Assembly (NCBI RefSeq): GCF_000835495.1
Contig: NW_015622546.1
Location: 1,428,883 to 1,492,882, forward strand
Length of the DNA: 64,000 nucleotides
Direction: 5' to 3'
Origin: Cladophialophora immunda
Taxonomy: Eukaryota > Ascomycota > Eurotiomycetes > Chaetothyriales > Herpotrichiellaceae
This document shows positions 11,354 through 22,558 of this stretch, one piece after another. Positions within the stretch are counted from its first letter, which is position 1. Each line of letters opens with the position of its first letter. Below the pieces are notes generated by a model. It saw nothing but the letters and a program-made list of their open reading frames with translations. It did not search any database and had not been told where the DNA came from. The position numbers and the translations under genes were made by a program.

Positions 11354-13006
11354 ATGGCGCCCAATAGGGGGAAAAGGCACCAGCCAAAATCACGCACGGC
11401 ATGCCTGACTTGCAGAAAGAGAAAGCTCAAGTGTGGAGAGGAAAGACCACACTGTCAAAGGTGCCTAAAAGCTGGCAAGATGTGCGAAGGCTACCAGATG
11501 CTGCTCATCGACGGAGCGATGAGTGTCAGTGGTCGAGTATGGACCGTTCCACCCATCGATGGTGTTTGCATCAGCGGCAGCGCCTCCTCTCTGCTTTCGG
11601 CATTTACTGCGACCGCCGACGAGTGGCAGGCTTACCGGCTCTACACCCAGCAGATATCGTCGACGCTCGGCGGGCCCTTTTCCCTCGACGCTGACCTATG
11701 GCAGAGACTCGTCCTTCAGATTTCCCGTCACGACGCGGCCGTCCGCAACGCCATTTTCACCCTGGGGAATTTCTTCCGACATGCCGTCCAAGAGAGCAAC
11801 AACGGCCAAATGTCCACGTGCGCCTGTCGCCGCTGTGTGCAAGCTCTGAGGTCCTACAACAGAGCCATAGCGGCTTCGTTCGCCGAGCAATCATCGGCAA
11901 ACGTCAAAGATGACCCTGTCGCGTTGAACGCGGCCCTCACTTCGTGTGCCCTATTCATTTGCATCGAATTCTTCCGAAAGAGCGACCGCAATGCGATCGC
12001 CCTAATCGACAGAGGCTGCGGAATGCTCTTGCAATCTCTCCGCCAAGCACCACAAGACCTGCAAACGAGTCGCGTGGATCCGGGACTTTGGAATCTATTT
12101 GCCCGCCTTCGAGTCTTGTCGGCTTCATTCGGCCATGCTGGGCAGTGGCAAATGTCACCACTAGGGAACTCTGCCCCTAGGGCTATTCGCGAGCCACTCC
12201 CACCACTCTCTGACCGATTGGAACGCGCCCGAAACTCTCTCTATGACATCCTTACTGCGGCTCTACGACTGAGGAGACGTTGTGCCGAAACCCTGATCCC
12301 TATGTGGCCTTCAAAGAGGACCTGCGTTGTCGAATCGGTTCATGAGTTGCGACACGAGAAAAATCTCGTCGTCTCGAGGTTGCGCATGTGGTATGAGCAT
12401 TTTATGGGGCTGCAAACAATTCTGGAGTCTGCGCCACGGGAATCACCATCATCCTCTCTCCCCGCCTTGATACTCTACGGTCACTTTCTGCAGACAAAGA
12501 TATACGCAGAGACGAGCTTGGAGTTGTCACAAGGGCGTTACGACCAGTACCTCTCGGAATTTCAAACCGTGATCCGAGTTGCGGAACGCGGACTACGTCA
12601 GTCGTTGGCAGGGGATCAAAAGTATGTCCAAATGTTTTCATTTGAGAGCTGTTTCCTCGGCATGCTGTATCTTTGCACCCTGAAATGCAGGCAGCCGACG
12701 ATGCGGAGACAGTTAATAGACTTGATGCGCCTCTCGAGTGAAAAAGAAGGGCTATGGCACCGAGGAGAGTCCATCACGGTCGCTTCCCGTGTGATGGAAC
12801 TCGAGGAAGGCCGCTCCGAATTCATCCCTGCTATCGGGACATTGACTAGAACGGCAACCCCTCTCTTCCACGACGTCTTGTGCGAGATCAATTACGTCGC
12901 TGACGGGAGGACCTTGGTCGACGTCACCTACGTCCTCCATCAGGAACGCACGGCAGAGCACGAGTGGTTGGCCATGAAAGAGACCTTGGTTGTGGTGGAC
13001 CGATGA
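11354..13006 (+). CDS. Zn2Cys6 fungal transcription factor
   Basis: Intronless 550-aa nuclear regulator. The DNA-binding domain is at the N terminus: six cysteines C17, C20, C27, C34, C37 and C44 with the canonical CX2CX6CX6CX2CX6C spacing, within a basic RKRKLKC stretch. The remaining 500 residues are mostly helical and resemble the fungal-specific factor domain of the PF11951 type (for example ALFICIEFFRKSDRNAIAL at about 195-215). No coiled coil is obvious directly after the zinc cluster. It sits at the right end of the MFS-dioxygenase-L2HGDH-monooxygenase-methyltransferase group, so it may be that group's local regulator; this is inference from position. Confidence 0.92.
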   Translation: MAPNRGKRHQPKSRTACLTCRKRKLKCGEERPHCQRCLKAGKMCEGYQMLLIDGAMSVSGRVWTVPPIDGVCISGSASSLLSAFTATADEWQAYRLYTQQISSTLGGPFSLDADLWQRLVLQISRHDAAVRNAIFTLGNFFRHAVQESNNGQMSTCACRRCVQALRSYNRAIAASFAEQSSANVKDDPVALNAALTSCALFICIEFFRKSDRNAIALIDRGCGMLLQSLRQAPQDLQTSRVDPGLWNLFARLRVLSASFGHAGQWQMSPLGNSAPRAIREPLPPLSDRLERARNSLYDILTAALRLRRRCAETLIPMWPSKRTCVVESVHELRHEKNLVVSRLRMWYEHFMGLQTILESAPRESPSSSLPALILYGHFLQTKIYAETSLELSQGRYDQYLSEFQTVIRVAERGLRQSLAGDQKYVQMFSFESCFLGMLYLCTLKCRQPTMRRQLIDLMRLSSEKEGLWHRGESITVASRVMELEEGRSEFIPAIGTLTRTATPLFHDVLCEINYVADGRTLVDVTYVLHQERTAEHEWLAMKETLVVVDR

Positions 13007-13821
13007 AAAGACTATAGAACCACATGACCGGCTTTTCTCCCTCGCATCGATTTCTCGTCAGAGCAGAAGATCTACATTATCAACACTGTTTGATGGGTGT
13101 CTTCTAAGTAGCCCACTTGGCTTTGTATCAGGCAATCGTGAATTGGAAGATCGACTTGGCCAGGATAGCAGCTGTTCAGTTAGCCTGCAGTAGCGGAACG
13201 ACAATCTCGGTGTGCAACGATGACCAAGAGGGCGCCCCTTGTACAGGTCGTCTATATACACCGAGGCAGCCACTCCAAAATTTGGTACAAGGTTCACAAA
13301 CGTCCGACAAGAACCAATCAGGTTATTCGGCATTTGACCTTTCGGCCTGATCCCACCTGAACGTCTATACCACATTGGGTCAACAATCCGACCTGAGTGC
13401 CGACAACCGGAGATCCTTGCAGACAGTGCCACCAAGCATCATACCGACCAGAGACGATTGCAGACTCGGTCACCCGAAAGTATAGTATAAGCCGCAGTAC
13501 GTTTCTAAAAGTGCACTCTTTTTAACTTCCCCCTCGGACTCGTCAACTAATACAGACCATCCAAAAGGCGGCAATGGAAGTCAGATCATTTCCCAAACTA
13601 CTTCTTCGCAAGGGGCCTCTCCAGAATATGAGAAACACGACGGAAGCTATGGACTTCATTTGCCGAGGGAGGAGTTATTGAGAAGCAATTTGCCTCTTGT
13701 ATAAAAGCAGGCCAACGGCTTCTGTTCAGGGACACTCGATCTACATTTCCTTCGTGGTTTACACTCCAGCACCTACCTTGATAAATCGGGTGTTTGGCGC
13801 GGAGACGCTTTTGCTGTAATC
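13007..13821. promoter_or_regulatory. Intergenic region and promoter of the beta-lactamase-fold gene
   Basis: Contains a good TATA box, GTATAAAAG at 13699-13707, about 115 bp upstream of the next start codon. The rest shows no gene. Confidence 0.6.
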
Positions 13822-15707
13822 ATGGTCCTGAGTTGGCACATGACGCTCGTTGTCGTCTTCTTTCTTCACTGTACACTGCTTTTGGCTGAATGTCCCCCAC
13901 TCGGACCGATATTGCCCGCTCCGACGGGATTGAGGTCGAGTCTGGCAATTCAACAGCTCGCGAACCAGGGCAAGGCCCTGTTACAAAACCTCACCTCGTC
14001 ATTCAACCAGACAGCCGTGTCGATCGGTGTGAGGAGCATTCACGACGACGCGCCGCTCTTCGACTTTCACTACACTCCTCCCGAGTATAACACGAGCGGC
14101 ACTCACCATGTCGACGGCGACACCGTCTACCGCATCGGCAGCACCACCAAATTGTTCACGGCGCTCGGCGTACTCCAGCTAAAGGGCAAGATCAACCTCT
14201 CCGACCCAATCACGAAATACATCCCCAAGCTCAATAATATTTCTCCCTCCGCCAACGACAGCTTGACCAAGGTGGACTGGAACAAGATCACTGTACAAGC
14301 CCTTGCAAGTCACATGGGAGGGGTGTCGGCCGACAGTACGTCTGCCAACACTAAGTCACCTGTGAACTTTGTCGCCCAGCAGCTGACGATGCGACTTTAC
14401 TAGTTTCCGGCAACGCTATTCAATATACTCCCGGGCTAAGCGAGTCCCTCGGTCTTCCACAGTTGTCCGAGTCCCAGCAATCGCTTCCTTGCGGCGACGC
14501 AGCTGACCAGTCACCGTGTTCATGGGACGGTAAGTCGGGTTTGTCATGTCAAAGATCGTTGTATTGACTTTCTCATCAGTCTTTTTCGACAATATTGGAA
14601 AACGACCCCCGGTGTACCGGCCTTTTACCACCCCCGTATACTCGAATATTGGGTATTCCCTGTTGGGTCGGGTCATAGAGAACGTCAGCGGGCAAACATA
14701 TGGAGATTATATTCAAAACAACATCATTAAGGCGGCCGGAATGAACCGGACAACGGTGACAGGTCCTCCAGCCAACAATCTTGGTTTCATTCCGGCAGAG
14801 TCCAACTGGTGGTCGACCTCCCTTGGGTTTAAGCAGAGGTGAGAAAGCGCCTACTCTCTCGAAGCCCCGCTGTGACAGCATATTGACGTTTTGGGCCAGT
14901 GAGGGCGGCTTGTACGCGAGCAACAACGACCTGCTGTCATTTGGCACTGCGATACTGTCCAACAAGCTGCTCGATCCGGTCGAAACGCGCACTTGGATGA
15001 AGCCGGTTACGTTCACGTCCTCGTCGGGCCAGGACGTCGGGGCGCCGTGGGAGATTGTGCGCGGGCCGAACCTCACCTCGGACGGCCGAATCGTCGATTT
15101 TTACGCTAAGACGGGCGACGTGGGAGATTACTCGTCGGTGATGGTGCTCGTGCCCGACTACGACCTCGTCATGGCCCTGAATTTCGCCGGCCCGGACGTC
15201 GACAGTTTGACGGGAGTCGCGATTTTTTCTCAACTCGCACAGACCCTGATCCCGGTCATCGACGGAGTCGGCAAGAGCGAGGCTTCGGCAAGATTCACCG
15301 GCACCTTCACCTCTGGACAGAATTCGACTCTGACACTCGCCGTCGACGACTTTGGCCTGCTCGTGTCGAAATTTTCCGCCAACGGGGTCGACGTGGCCGA
15401 GGGATATTCTGCAATGAATCAAGCAACAGGAGAACAAACCACCATCAGGTTGTACCCCACCAATGTCCAGGGCGGAAACAGGTCGGCCTGGCGCGCCGTC
15501 TACGCAATCGGCACGGCAGCAGACGCCGCGACGACCGACGCGCAGTTGTTCTTTCCACAGGGAAGCTGCGACACCTGGTTGTCCATCGACCGGTTGGAGT
15601 ACGGGCTGCAGTCGCTCGACTATTTCGTGCTCACCCAGGACGACACGGGACGGATCGCCTTGGTGGAACCCATGGCATGGAGATTGGCTCTGAAAAGGAG
15701 CGGCTGA
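13822..15707 (+). CDS. Secreted beta-lactamase-fold serine hydrolase
   Basis: Predicted 575-aa extracellular serine hydrolase of the class C beta-lactamase/penicillin-binding-protein superfamily (S12-like). Exons are 13822-14335, 14404-14529, 14580-14838 and 14879-15707. The N terminus is a strong signal peptide (hydrophobic residues 8-21, cleavage near AEC). The catalytic SxxK motif is STTK (S107-K110) and the YxN motif is YSN (234-236). Many N-glycosylation sequons support secretion. After the hydrolase domain, about 150 residues form a beta-rich C-terminal region, common in fungal secreted members. A TATA box lies 115 bp upstream. Known activities of the family range from esterase and transesterase to amidase; the substrate is not readable here. 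True beta-lactam resistance is not implied. Confidence 0.9.
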
Positions 15708-16376
15708 GGACAAATACTCCTCACTGTACTGTCAGATGCGTCGTGGCTGTTAGATTGGGAAACGGTCTGCACGATCGGGAGGAGGCGAAGCGAGCTCGCA
15801 ATAAGAAGCGTCAGCGGTGCGGGACCACTAAGTACCTTCCTACTAGGTGGGGACTTACTCGTAGCTGACGTCGCGAATAGTCTGGAGTAGCCTGATAGGC
15901 GAGTCACGAGACGCGAAGGTCCTGTTCCGCCTCTTGAGATCTCATCACTTCTCAGCTACGGAGGGCTTACAGCCCTCCGAGTTGTAGAGGCCGGGAGAGG
16001 AGCCGGGTTTCGCTTATTCACGTCTGGGTTCCATCGTGACTACTGTCTTCATTCACCTTAAGAACACGATTAAGATCGTGGTCGACGAAATTGTGGTTCG
16101 GCCGGTACTTATTCACGACAAAAGTACCTACAAGTACAAGTCCATCCCCCAATCATTGCCCGCGAACAGAAACCTTACATAGCCATGGAGGTATTTTCAC
16201 CTGAGCTTTTAACTGAGTCCTGAAGAACGTTACTGAAGGCAAGAAGAATTGTCCACGCAGGAGCACTCAAACAAGATTGTAACTAATGACGAAATGAAAA
16301 CCCATCTCATGCGCTTCTACCTCCACCATAGCATGCCAGTGTCGCAAAGACGCCTCAACTAGACATTATCCATTCT
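15708..16376. other. Convergent spacer between beta-lactamase-fold and S28 peptidase genes
   Basis: A 669-bp stretch between two convergent genes. It holds a perfect hairpin at 15959-15979 and no supported gene. Confidence 0.6.
15959..15979. terminator. Perfect 9-bp inverted repeat with 3-nt loop
   Basis: CGGAGGGCT, loop TAC, then AGCCCTCCG: a fully paired, GC-rich stem located between two convergent genes. A role in 3' end formation is only a guess; nuclear fungal genes do not normally need such a hairpin. Confidence 0.35.
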
Positions 16377-18017
16377 CTAGTAGGCGGTGATGCCAAGCCA
16401 CTCCTTGATATACTCCAGCTGGAACTTCTGCGCCTGGAGCACGCCCGGCTTGGTCAGGAAGCTGGGGTTGAATGAGTCCTCGGTGTGCCCGCCCTCGGGG
16501 ACGACCATCAGGCTCGACGCGTTGCGGTTGGGGGTCATCCTCGCGTACAGCTCCCACGGCGCCCAGCCGGAGACGGGGTCGAGCGTGCCGAACGTGAAGA
16601 GCAGGTGCGTGGCCGCCAGCAGGTCGGCGGTGGTGAAGTGGTACTTGGCCGCCAACTGCCCGTGGGTCGGGATGGTCATGTTGAAGGTCTGGGCGCAGAA
16701 GGCGGCGCGGTCGCTGCTGTACCCCAGCGCGCCGGCGGGGAAGATGGTGCCCGCCGCGACCAGGTCGGCGGCGATGGGGAAGTAGCGGCACTCCAGGTAC
16801 TGGAAGGGCAGCTGCTCGGCGCCGGCCAGGCCGAAGGCGTTCTGGCCCGCCCAGTCCACGCACGAGCCGTTGAAGAGGACCGAGAGGCTGGCGTTGAGGA
16901 CCTCGAGGGCCCCCGTGGCCGCGAGCGTCAGGTTGAGCGCTTGGTCGAACGTGTTGGCCGTCAGCCCCGGCAGGCCCGGCAGGACGCCGAAGCTGAACTG
17001 CGAGTTGGCCGTGTACGCATTGAGGATCTGCGTCTGGTAGATGAAGTCGAGGTCGCTCTTGTTCTGGGGCACCTCGCAGAGGTTGAGTCCGTGGGCGAGG
17101 TCCTCGTAGTTGGTCCCTGAAAGATCATCAGTATCCCCTTCTCTCGCACTCTCGGGTTGAGGAGGGGTCTGCGGTACCAGTCTTGATGTAACCGTGAAAG
17201 GTTGCAAGAGCAGCTTTTATTTTGGCAGCGGCCTCCGCGGAATAGGTCGAGTAGATATTCGATAGCTGCAGCGCGCGTCAATGACCCTTCTCGTCATATA
17301 ACTAAACTCGGGTGTACATACAACGGTGTACCAATTTCCACGCGCCGGGTTTGCGGAATCCGGTCCGAGGCCCTCCGTCGGTCCAGCCCAGGCAATGGAG
17401 CCATAGAAAGTCTGTGGATGGTTGAGTCGCAGCATGGCAGACAGCGAGCCCCCATACGAGCCTGGGAGCACGGATCAGCACCCCTGCTCCCACCATGGTT
17501 TGCGAATGATCAGTATTACCGCCATGTGCAATCACCTTGGCATTGCGCAGTTTGGTATTGTTCTTCTTCAAATATTCGACAAAGGAGACAGAGTCTTGGA
17601 GAACATTCTCCAGCGTGAGGGTCGCATAGCGTTCTTTGACATTGGCGGCGTTGCTTGGATTGCTGACGCCGAAGAACCGGTGCTCGAGTTGCACAACGGC
17701 AGCGCCCAAGGTCGGTGCCCAGTCTTCCAAGACCGTCAGTTCCTGTACACGGTTAGAAACAAGCCACGCCTGCGTGAGCTGGAACGTACCAAGCAAGAGA
17801 TATTCGCGGTCTCTGCTCCCTGGAAGAAGAGAATGGGACCGCCCGGTTTGTAGTGGTCCATGATAAGTTGGTATTGTTGCTTGAAAGTCCCACTCTTGGT
17901 GGCGTTGTGGTCGATGGTCTGGTCATAGAATGCCGTTGGATGCGTACAGTTGACTCCGGTCAGCCCAAAGGCTGTCCGTGCCATTGCCAGCGCGAGGAAA
18001 GCGAGAGAAATAAACAT
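16377..18017 (-). CDS. Secreted serine peptidase, family S28 (Pro-X carboxypeptidase-like)
   Basis: Predicted 472-aa extracellular or vacuolar serine peptidase related to lysosomal Pro-X carboxypeptidase and DPP II, which cleave next to proline. Minus-strand exons are 18017-17790, 17742-17520, 17461-17322, 17265-17178 and 17116-16377. The start MFISLAFLALAMA begins a signal peptide. The nucleophile motif HGGSYGG is assembled across intron 2 (S152); the catalytic Asp lies in GTLDPVSGW (D406) and the His in PEGGHTEDS (H437). WAGPTEGLG and many NxS/T sites also fit the family. Intron 1 is only 47 nt, with a clear CTAAC branch site. At 472 aa it is slightly shorter than many fungal members (about 500-550 aa). 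Confidence 0.9.
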
Positions 18018-19453
18018 TATGAAATGGGCGCAAGAAAAATGTCGTGGATGGTAACCTCCCAGGTCTGTATGCACGGTGCAGGAGCGTACAGATGAATGGG
18101 AGAGACGATCTTTAAATACTCGAACTGTGAAATTGCATTCTCGACTTTGTCCAAGAAACAGCTCCCAGAACAACCCATCGAGCAACGCCTTCTTTCTTGT
18201 GACGTAGTTTGATAGAAATAGCTGCCACAGCTGAAACGGCCCCATTGCCGGCAAGGCCGCAGTGACGAGAGAAAACACGGATACCTTTCCTCTTAGGCAT
18301 CGAACACCGTTGGAATGACTGGATAGATCTGGGGGCGTATGTAAAGTACGGTTCCGGGGCGCATGATGGAAAAGGGGAAACGTGCGGGCTCGCTTTGGCG
18401 ACCAAGAAGCGGTTGGGGCGCCGCTGAGGCTGATTTCTCTTATGGAGCCATCGTCTTGAGTCTAGCTACAAAGTAGCCGATTGCAGTATCAGCATAGCAT
18501 CTCCGAGTTGATAGAAACAAATGAAAGAAGGTGCGTATTTCTCGAAGCTGCGTCATGACGAGGCTCCGAACTTGGCAAGGCTGAAAGATAAATCGCAAAA
18601 TTAGCCGGAAGAGGAAATGGTCTCCGTCGCCCCACCCACGATTTCCTGGGGGGAGATCATTCAGGCCGTCTGCGTTCTCTGGAGATCTTCAGCCACCGCG
18701 ACTTCAAGTTACCTCCTCAGCCATTGACAGACGAAATGAAAGGGTCGAAACTGAGATGCGCACCTAGTATCAACGCTGCTGACCAGCTGGGGTTCAGAAA
18801 GACCCCTGACCTGAGCAACCATTAACTTGGGAGAGTCTAGTCCGCGAAGCCATCGGCCCTTCAGTTGAATTCACGAGTTTCAAAAGGTAAATGATTGACA
18901 AGATCGCTATGTTGTTGGGCACCCGCCGGACTAGAGCATGGCGCCATCCAAGGCCATCATATACTGTGGTGGCTCAGCCCTCTGAGCTGCGACTTGAACA
19001 CGGACACTGCTCTGCTGGAAAAGGAGAATTGTCCGACATTCCTCTGCTTGTCTTGACGCAGGATAGGTCCTCTGCTTCAGGACCTTGGTGGCCTGATAAC
19101 TTCGATCTTTGAGAGCCAGTGCCCCTATCGCCAGCTTCCTCTTGTCACATAGATCCTGTCCACTCTACCACCGTTGATCCCTTTCATTTCGCCGATCTGG
19201 TTTCCAGCTGGGGTCCGAATATAGCTTCAGCCTCTCCATTCCCTGCTTCCCTCAGTCTTTTACTGTTACACCTGCGCCATCCTTGTGTCGGAGCAATCTT
19301 CCCCAATGCGTCTTTGTGGGGCGTGTCGAGCATCGGTGAAAATTGATAAATTCGACAATGCGCTCCCTCCGTTCAACTGCTTTGGCTTGCCAAACAACAC
19401 CCTCCTGAATAAAACAAGTCTCACAGCACAACTGTTGTTGACAGCGGTTCATC
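18018..19453. promoter_or_regulatory. Divergent promoter region
   Basis: About 1.4 kb between the S28 peptidase gene (-) and the seven-TM gene (+). An AT-rich element (TTTAAATA on plus, about 18111-18118) could serve as TATA for the peptidase. No gene seen. Confidence 0.45.
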
Positions 19454-20368
19454 ATGGCACGAGTCTCCGACACAGTCGCTCTCGACGCTACCGAGATAGT
19501 CGTCTACATCTTCCTCTTCCCTTTGATCATATTCCTCGGCATGCGCCATGGCAGCAAGCATGCGCTGGCCTTTGTCTATCTTTGCCTCTTCTCCATCCTC
19601 CGCATTGTTTCCGACGCGCTGGGGATCGCCAACCGGAACTCAACGAATGAAAACACCATCATTACGACCCAAGCCATCAGCTCAGCGGGCTTGTCCCCCC
19701 TCCTCTTGATTCTCGCCGCCTTCACCCACGAAGCCCACCACTACCAATCCAAAGCCACCCTCCCTCACAGCCAGGCGCAAGACGTGCTTCGCCGACTGCG
19801 GAGCCTGCAAGGATTCTTCCACGTTCTGTCCGCCGGCGGCATGGGACTGATCGTCTACGCGGCGGAAAAGTCAGCTAGCAAAGACAACGACCACGACTCC
19901 AGCACGTGGACGACTCTCCGCAAGGTCGGAGTCGTCCTGATGTTCCTCGCCGCAATCGCGGAAATCCTGTACGCGTTGTACGTCTGGAGCTGTGTGCGTC
20001 GAATGACGAAGGCGGTCCGACCACCAAACCTCACCTCTTTGGCAATCTGCACCTTTGTCGGTGGCTTGTTCGTCGGGGCTCGGGCGGTTTACTCGGTCGT
20101 CTACACGTTCGACACGAACCTGGACCTCAACCCGATTACGGGCACGTTCGTAGTGAAGCTGATCTTCATTGTTCTGGTCCAGTTCTTGGCAGTTGCTTGT
20201 CTTCTCGGTGGTGCTTGGCTGAGTAGAAACATCAGGAGGGACATGGAGTATAGAGCGATCCAGCCCGCCGAGCACTATTCGGGCAATGGTGGCCGTGTGG
20301 ACGCCGAAATGCCTCTTGCACCTCAGGAATATTCGCAAAAATGGTACCCACCAAGTTATGATGCTTGA
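19454..20368 (+). CDS. Fungal seven-transmembrane protein (DUF7702-like), function unknown
   Basis: Intronless 304-aa integral membrane protein. Seven hydrophobic segments are visible at about residues 8-30, 37-58, 70-90, 118-136, 154-176, 193-215 and 230-255, with a hydrophilic cytoplasmic-type tail ending in PPSYDA. The layout and motifs such as RIVSDALGIANRN match a family of uncharacterised fungal membrane proteins that I recall as DUF7702. No catalytic motif is apparent, and receptor-like roles proposed for other fungal seven-TM proteins cannot be assumed. The start is the first ATG after a stop and gives seven complete helices. Confidence 0.8.
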   Translation: MARVSDTVALDATEIVVYIFLFPLIIFLGMRHGSKHALAFVYLCLFSILRIVSDALGIANRNSTNENTIITTQAISSAGLSPLLLILAAFTHEAHHYQSKATLPHSQAQDVLRRLRSLQGFFHVLSAGGMGLIVYAAEKSASKDNDHDSSTWTTLRKVGVVLMFLAAIAEILYALYVWSCVRRMTKAVRPPNLTSLAICTFVGGLFVGARAVYSVVYTFDTNLDLNPITGTFVVKLIFIVLVQFLAVACLLGGAWLSRNIRRDMEYRAIQPAEHYSGNGGRVDAEMPLAPQEYSQKWYPPSYDA

Positions 20369-21448
20369 GCCGGGCACTGCCAGACAAGGTGCCACTCAGA
20401 GACTTTTTGCCCGAGCCTGATAGAGTCGGCGGGGATATTTTACTGGATTGGAGTTCCGGGGGGTTACTTGTGGCTTACTTGTTGGGAGTTGGTTCTTGTG
20501 GCTGCTCAGTTCAGCGGTTAGATGGGAGGTATATGGCTGGTGATGTGTACCTAAGAGATATAGAAATAAGGTAGCAGCGAATTCTCGAATGCTAAGCTAT
20601 TGCCCAGACTTGGTTTAACTGCTTGCGGCTCAACCTCGATTGGGTATTAAGAGACTCACCATCGCATCACGGTCAATTTGAATCGTGTCCCGACGTTCAG
20701 TGACTTTGATACTATTGGGAGAGCCGCTTTAATCTGGCCTTTGACTGAGTCATTGACTAAACATCAGGGAGTCCTCCGGGGGCCAAATTAGGACCCCCCC
20801 CCCAATTAATCGGCTGTACCTGCCTCGCGGCTGGGCGGTCAGGGAGCCCGGCGGTATCTCTACACCCACTTTTCACCCGTCCTCACTCATCCACAAAGCT
20901 TCTTCCCCTACCCTCAACGGCCGTGCCTACGGATCATAGACAAAGAAGAATGTCGAAGGGGCCAGGTTGAAGAAGTGAGATCGAAGAGCGCCGATCTTTA
21001 CACATCCGAGCTTCGGCTAGTGCTTTTCTGAAAGAAGCTTCTGATGGCGGTTTCGAAAAGCGGCCGATGTAGGGCTGTCCTCTGGTACCTCGCCCCTGTT
21101 CAGGCTAGCGGATGCTCTTCTCCGAGGCCAGTATTGAGACTCAAGCCACGCAGGGAGGGGCGAGGAAGAAGAAATTTGTTCACAACTCCACTAGACATCT
21201 GCAGCGACGGCATCATTGGCAGGGGTCCTTCTGCAATGGAACTTGTAATCTACAGACACAGCGCCATTCTTTGGCTAACAGATGACAATGTACCGAGGAC
21301 GGTATAAGAAACATAGGTGCACTCAGGACGGGATGTTCGTGGCTTCAGATGCTGGCTCGCTGCTATCAAAAGGCTTACGTCCAGGGTTCTCTCTTCGTCC
21401 TCCGGCTATTACAAGATCGGTTCAAGACTCTGCGATGCGTGGAAGGCC
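20369..21448. other. Intergenic region
   Basis: About 1.1 kb between two co-directed genes. It contains a 10-nt C run at 20794-20803 and no supported gene. The downstream part should hold the promoter of the GPI-protein gene. Confidence 0.5.
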
Positions 21449-22558
21449 ATGCGATACTTCACATTGATTCTTTCCTTGTCGGCGCTCGCCGCTGCAAGCT
21501 CTAGCCTGGGCTCTAACTTTACGTCGACGGACTGTGCTTCGTCTTCAGGCTTCGACAAATGCTTCTCGGCCGCTCAGAACAAAGCAACGAAATGTATCGA
21601 CGACGGAGACGGGTCCGATGCGATCGACATCGCTTGTACCTGTGTTATGTGGCTGGATGAAATCAACTGTGCCGTATCCAACTGCTGGAATGAGGTTTGT
21701 GCGCGCACGAACAATGTCATGATCCTTCTGTGCTGACCTGCTGTCGCCTCTGTAGGTCTATTCCTGCCAATACCAGGCCTTGATTATCCGGTACATGACA
21801 TTCTGCCCGACAAGCCAGGACGGCTTTCCTTTCTTCCCAGCTCCCGACAACGCGCCGGGTGGCTGCTCCTGCAACATTGGCCAAGTCTACTTGAACGCCG
21901 CAAATAGCTATACCGAGTCGACAAAATGCTCGAGTCCCTCCTCGGTAGACGGGGAGATTGCTTGCATTTGCTGCATGGAAGCGTCGGCTTATTCCTCGTG
22001 AGTTTTACCAAGAACCATTATTGCCTGAACGCTCCAGCCTCCACGGCTCTCTGACAGACCCTAAGAATTTACAATATTTGCCCGGACACCGACCCATCCC
22101 TGATCGGCCTAGGCACGATAGAAACGCAACTTGAAGCCTTCGACCAGCCGTTCGATCAGTGTGGCCCCTACCTGGATCAATATGATTGTATCGCTGATCT
22201 CGGCTACGCGCCAATCGGATCCCCGACTTCGACTTTGGTAAACCCAACCAACATGCCGGCCAACGGGACACAGACTCTCTATACCACGGGCGCGCAGATC
22301 ACAACACCGCTGAGTGGCAGTGTGGTGACCTGGAGTCACGCAAGCTCCGAGTTTACCGCGACAATGGCAAATCTGGACGCGGAACGCACAGCGGACGGGA
22401 GCACGACGACGACGGGGGCAAGTACGGCCGGCTCCTCGACATCATCAGCGACCGGAGCGTCAAGTACAGGAGGAGCGAGCCAGGTACGTGATGCTCTTGG
22501 ATGGCACAGATGGGGTCTTCTCATGCTAGGCGCTTTCGTCTGTGAGATGCTTCTGTAA
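21449..22558 (+). CDS. Cysteine-rich secreted protein, probably GPI-anchored
   Basis: Predicted 326-aa cell-surface protein. Exons are 21449-21694, 21756-21997 and 22066-22558. The N terminus (MRYFTLILSLSALAAAS) is a signal peptide. The first 200 residues hold roughly twenty cysteines, including CTC, CSC and CICC clusters, suggesting a disulfide-rich fold; the spacing does not match the eight-cysteine CFEM pattern closely. A Ser/Thr/Gly-rich stalk follows (about 275-305), then a hydrophobic C-terminal tail (WGLLMLGAFVCEMLL) typical of a GPI-anchor signal. Intron 2 must use the acceptor CTAAG; an earlier CAG would bring in a stop. Function unknown; such proteins are often wall or adhesion components. 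Confidence 0.82.

Noticed and set aside
13822..15707. Antibiotic-resistance beta-lactamase
   Set aside because: SxxK and YxN are shared by esterases, transesterases and peptidases of this fold; fungal secreted members are not resistance genes as a rule.
16485..17120. 211-codon plus-strand open frame
   Set aside because: Antisense shadow of the S28 peptidase exon 5.
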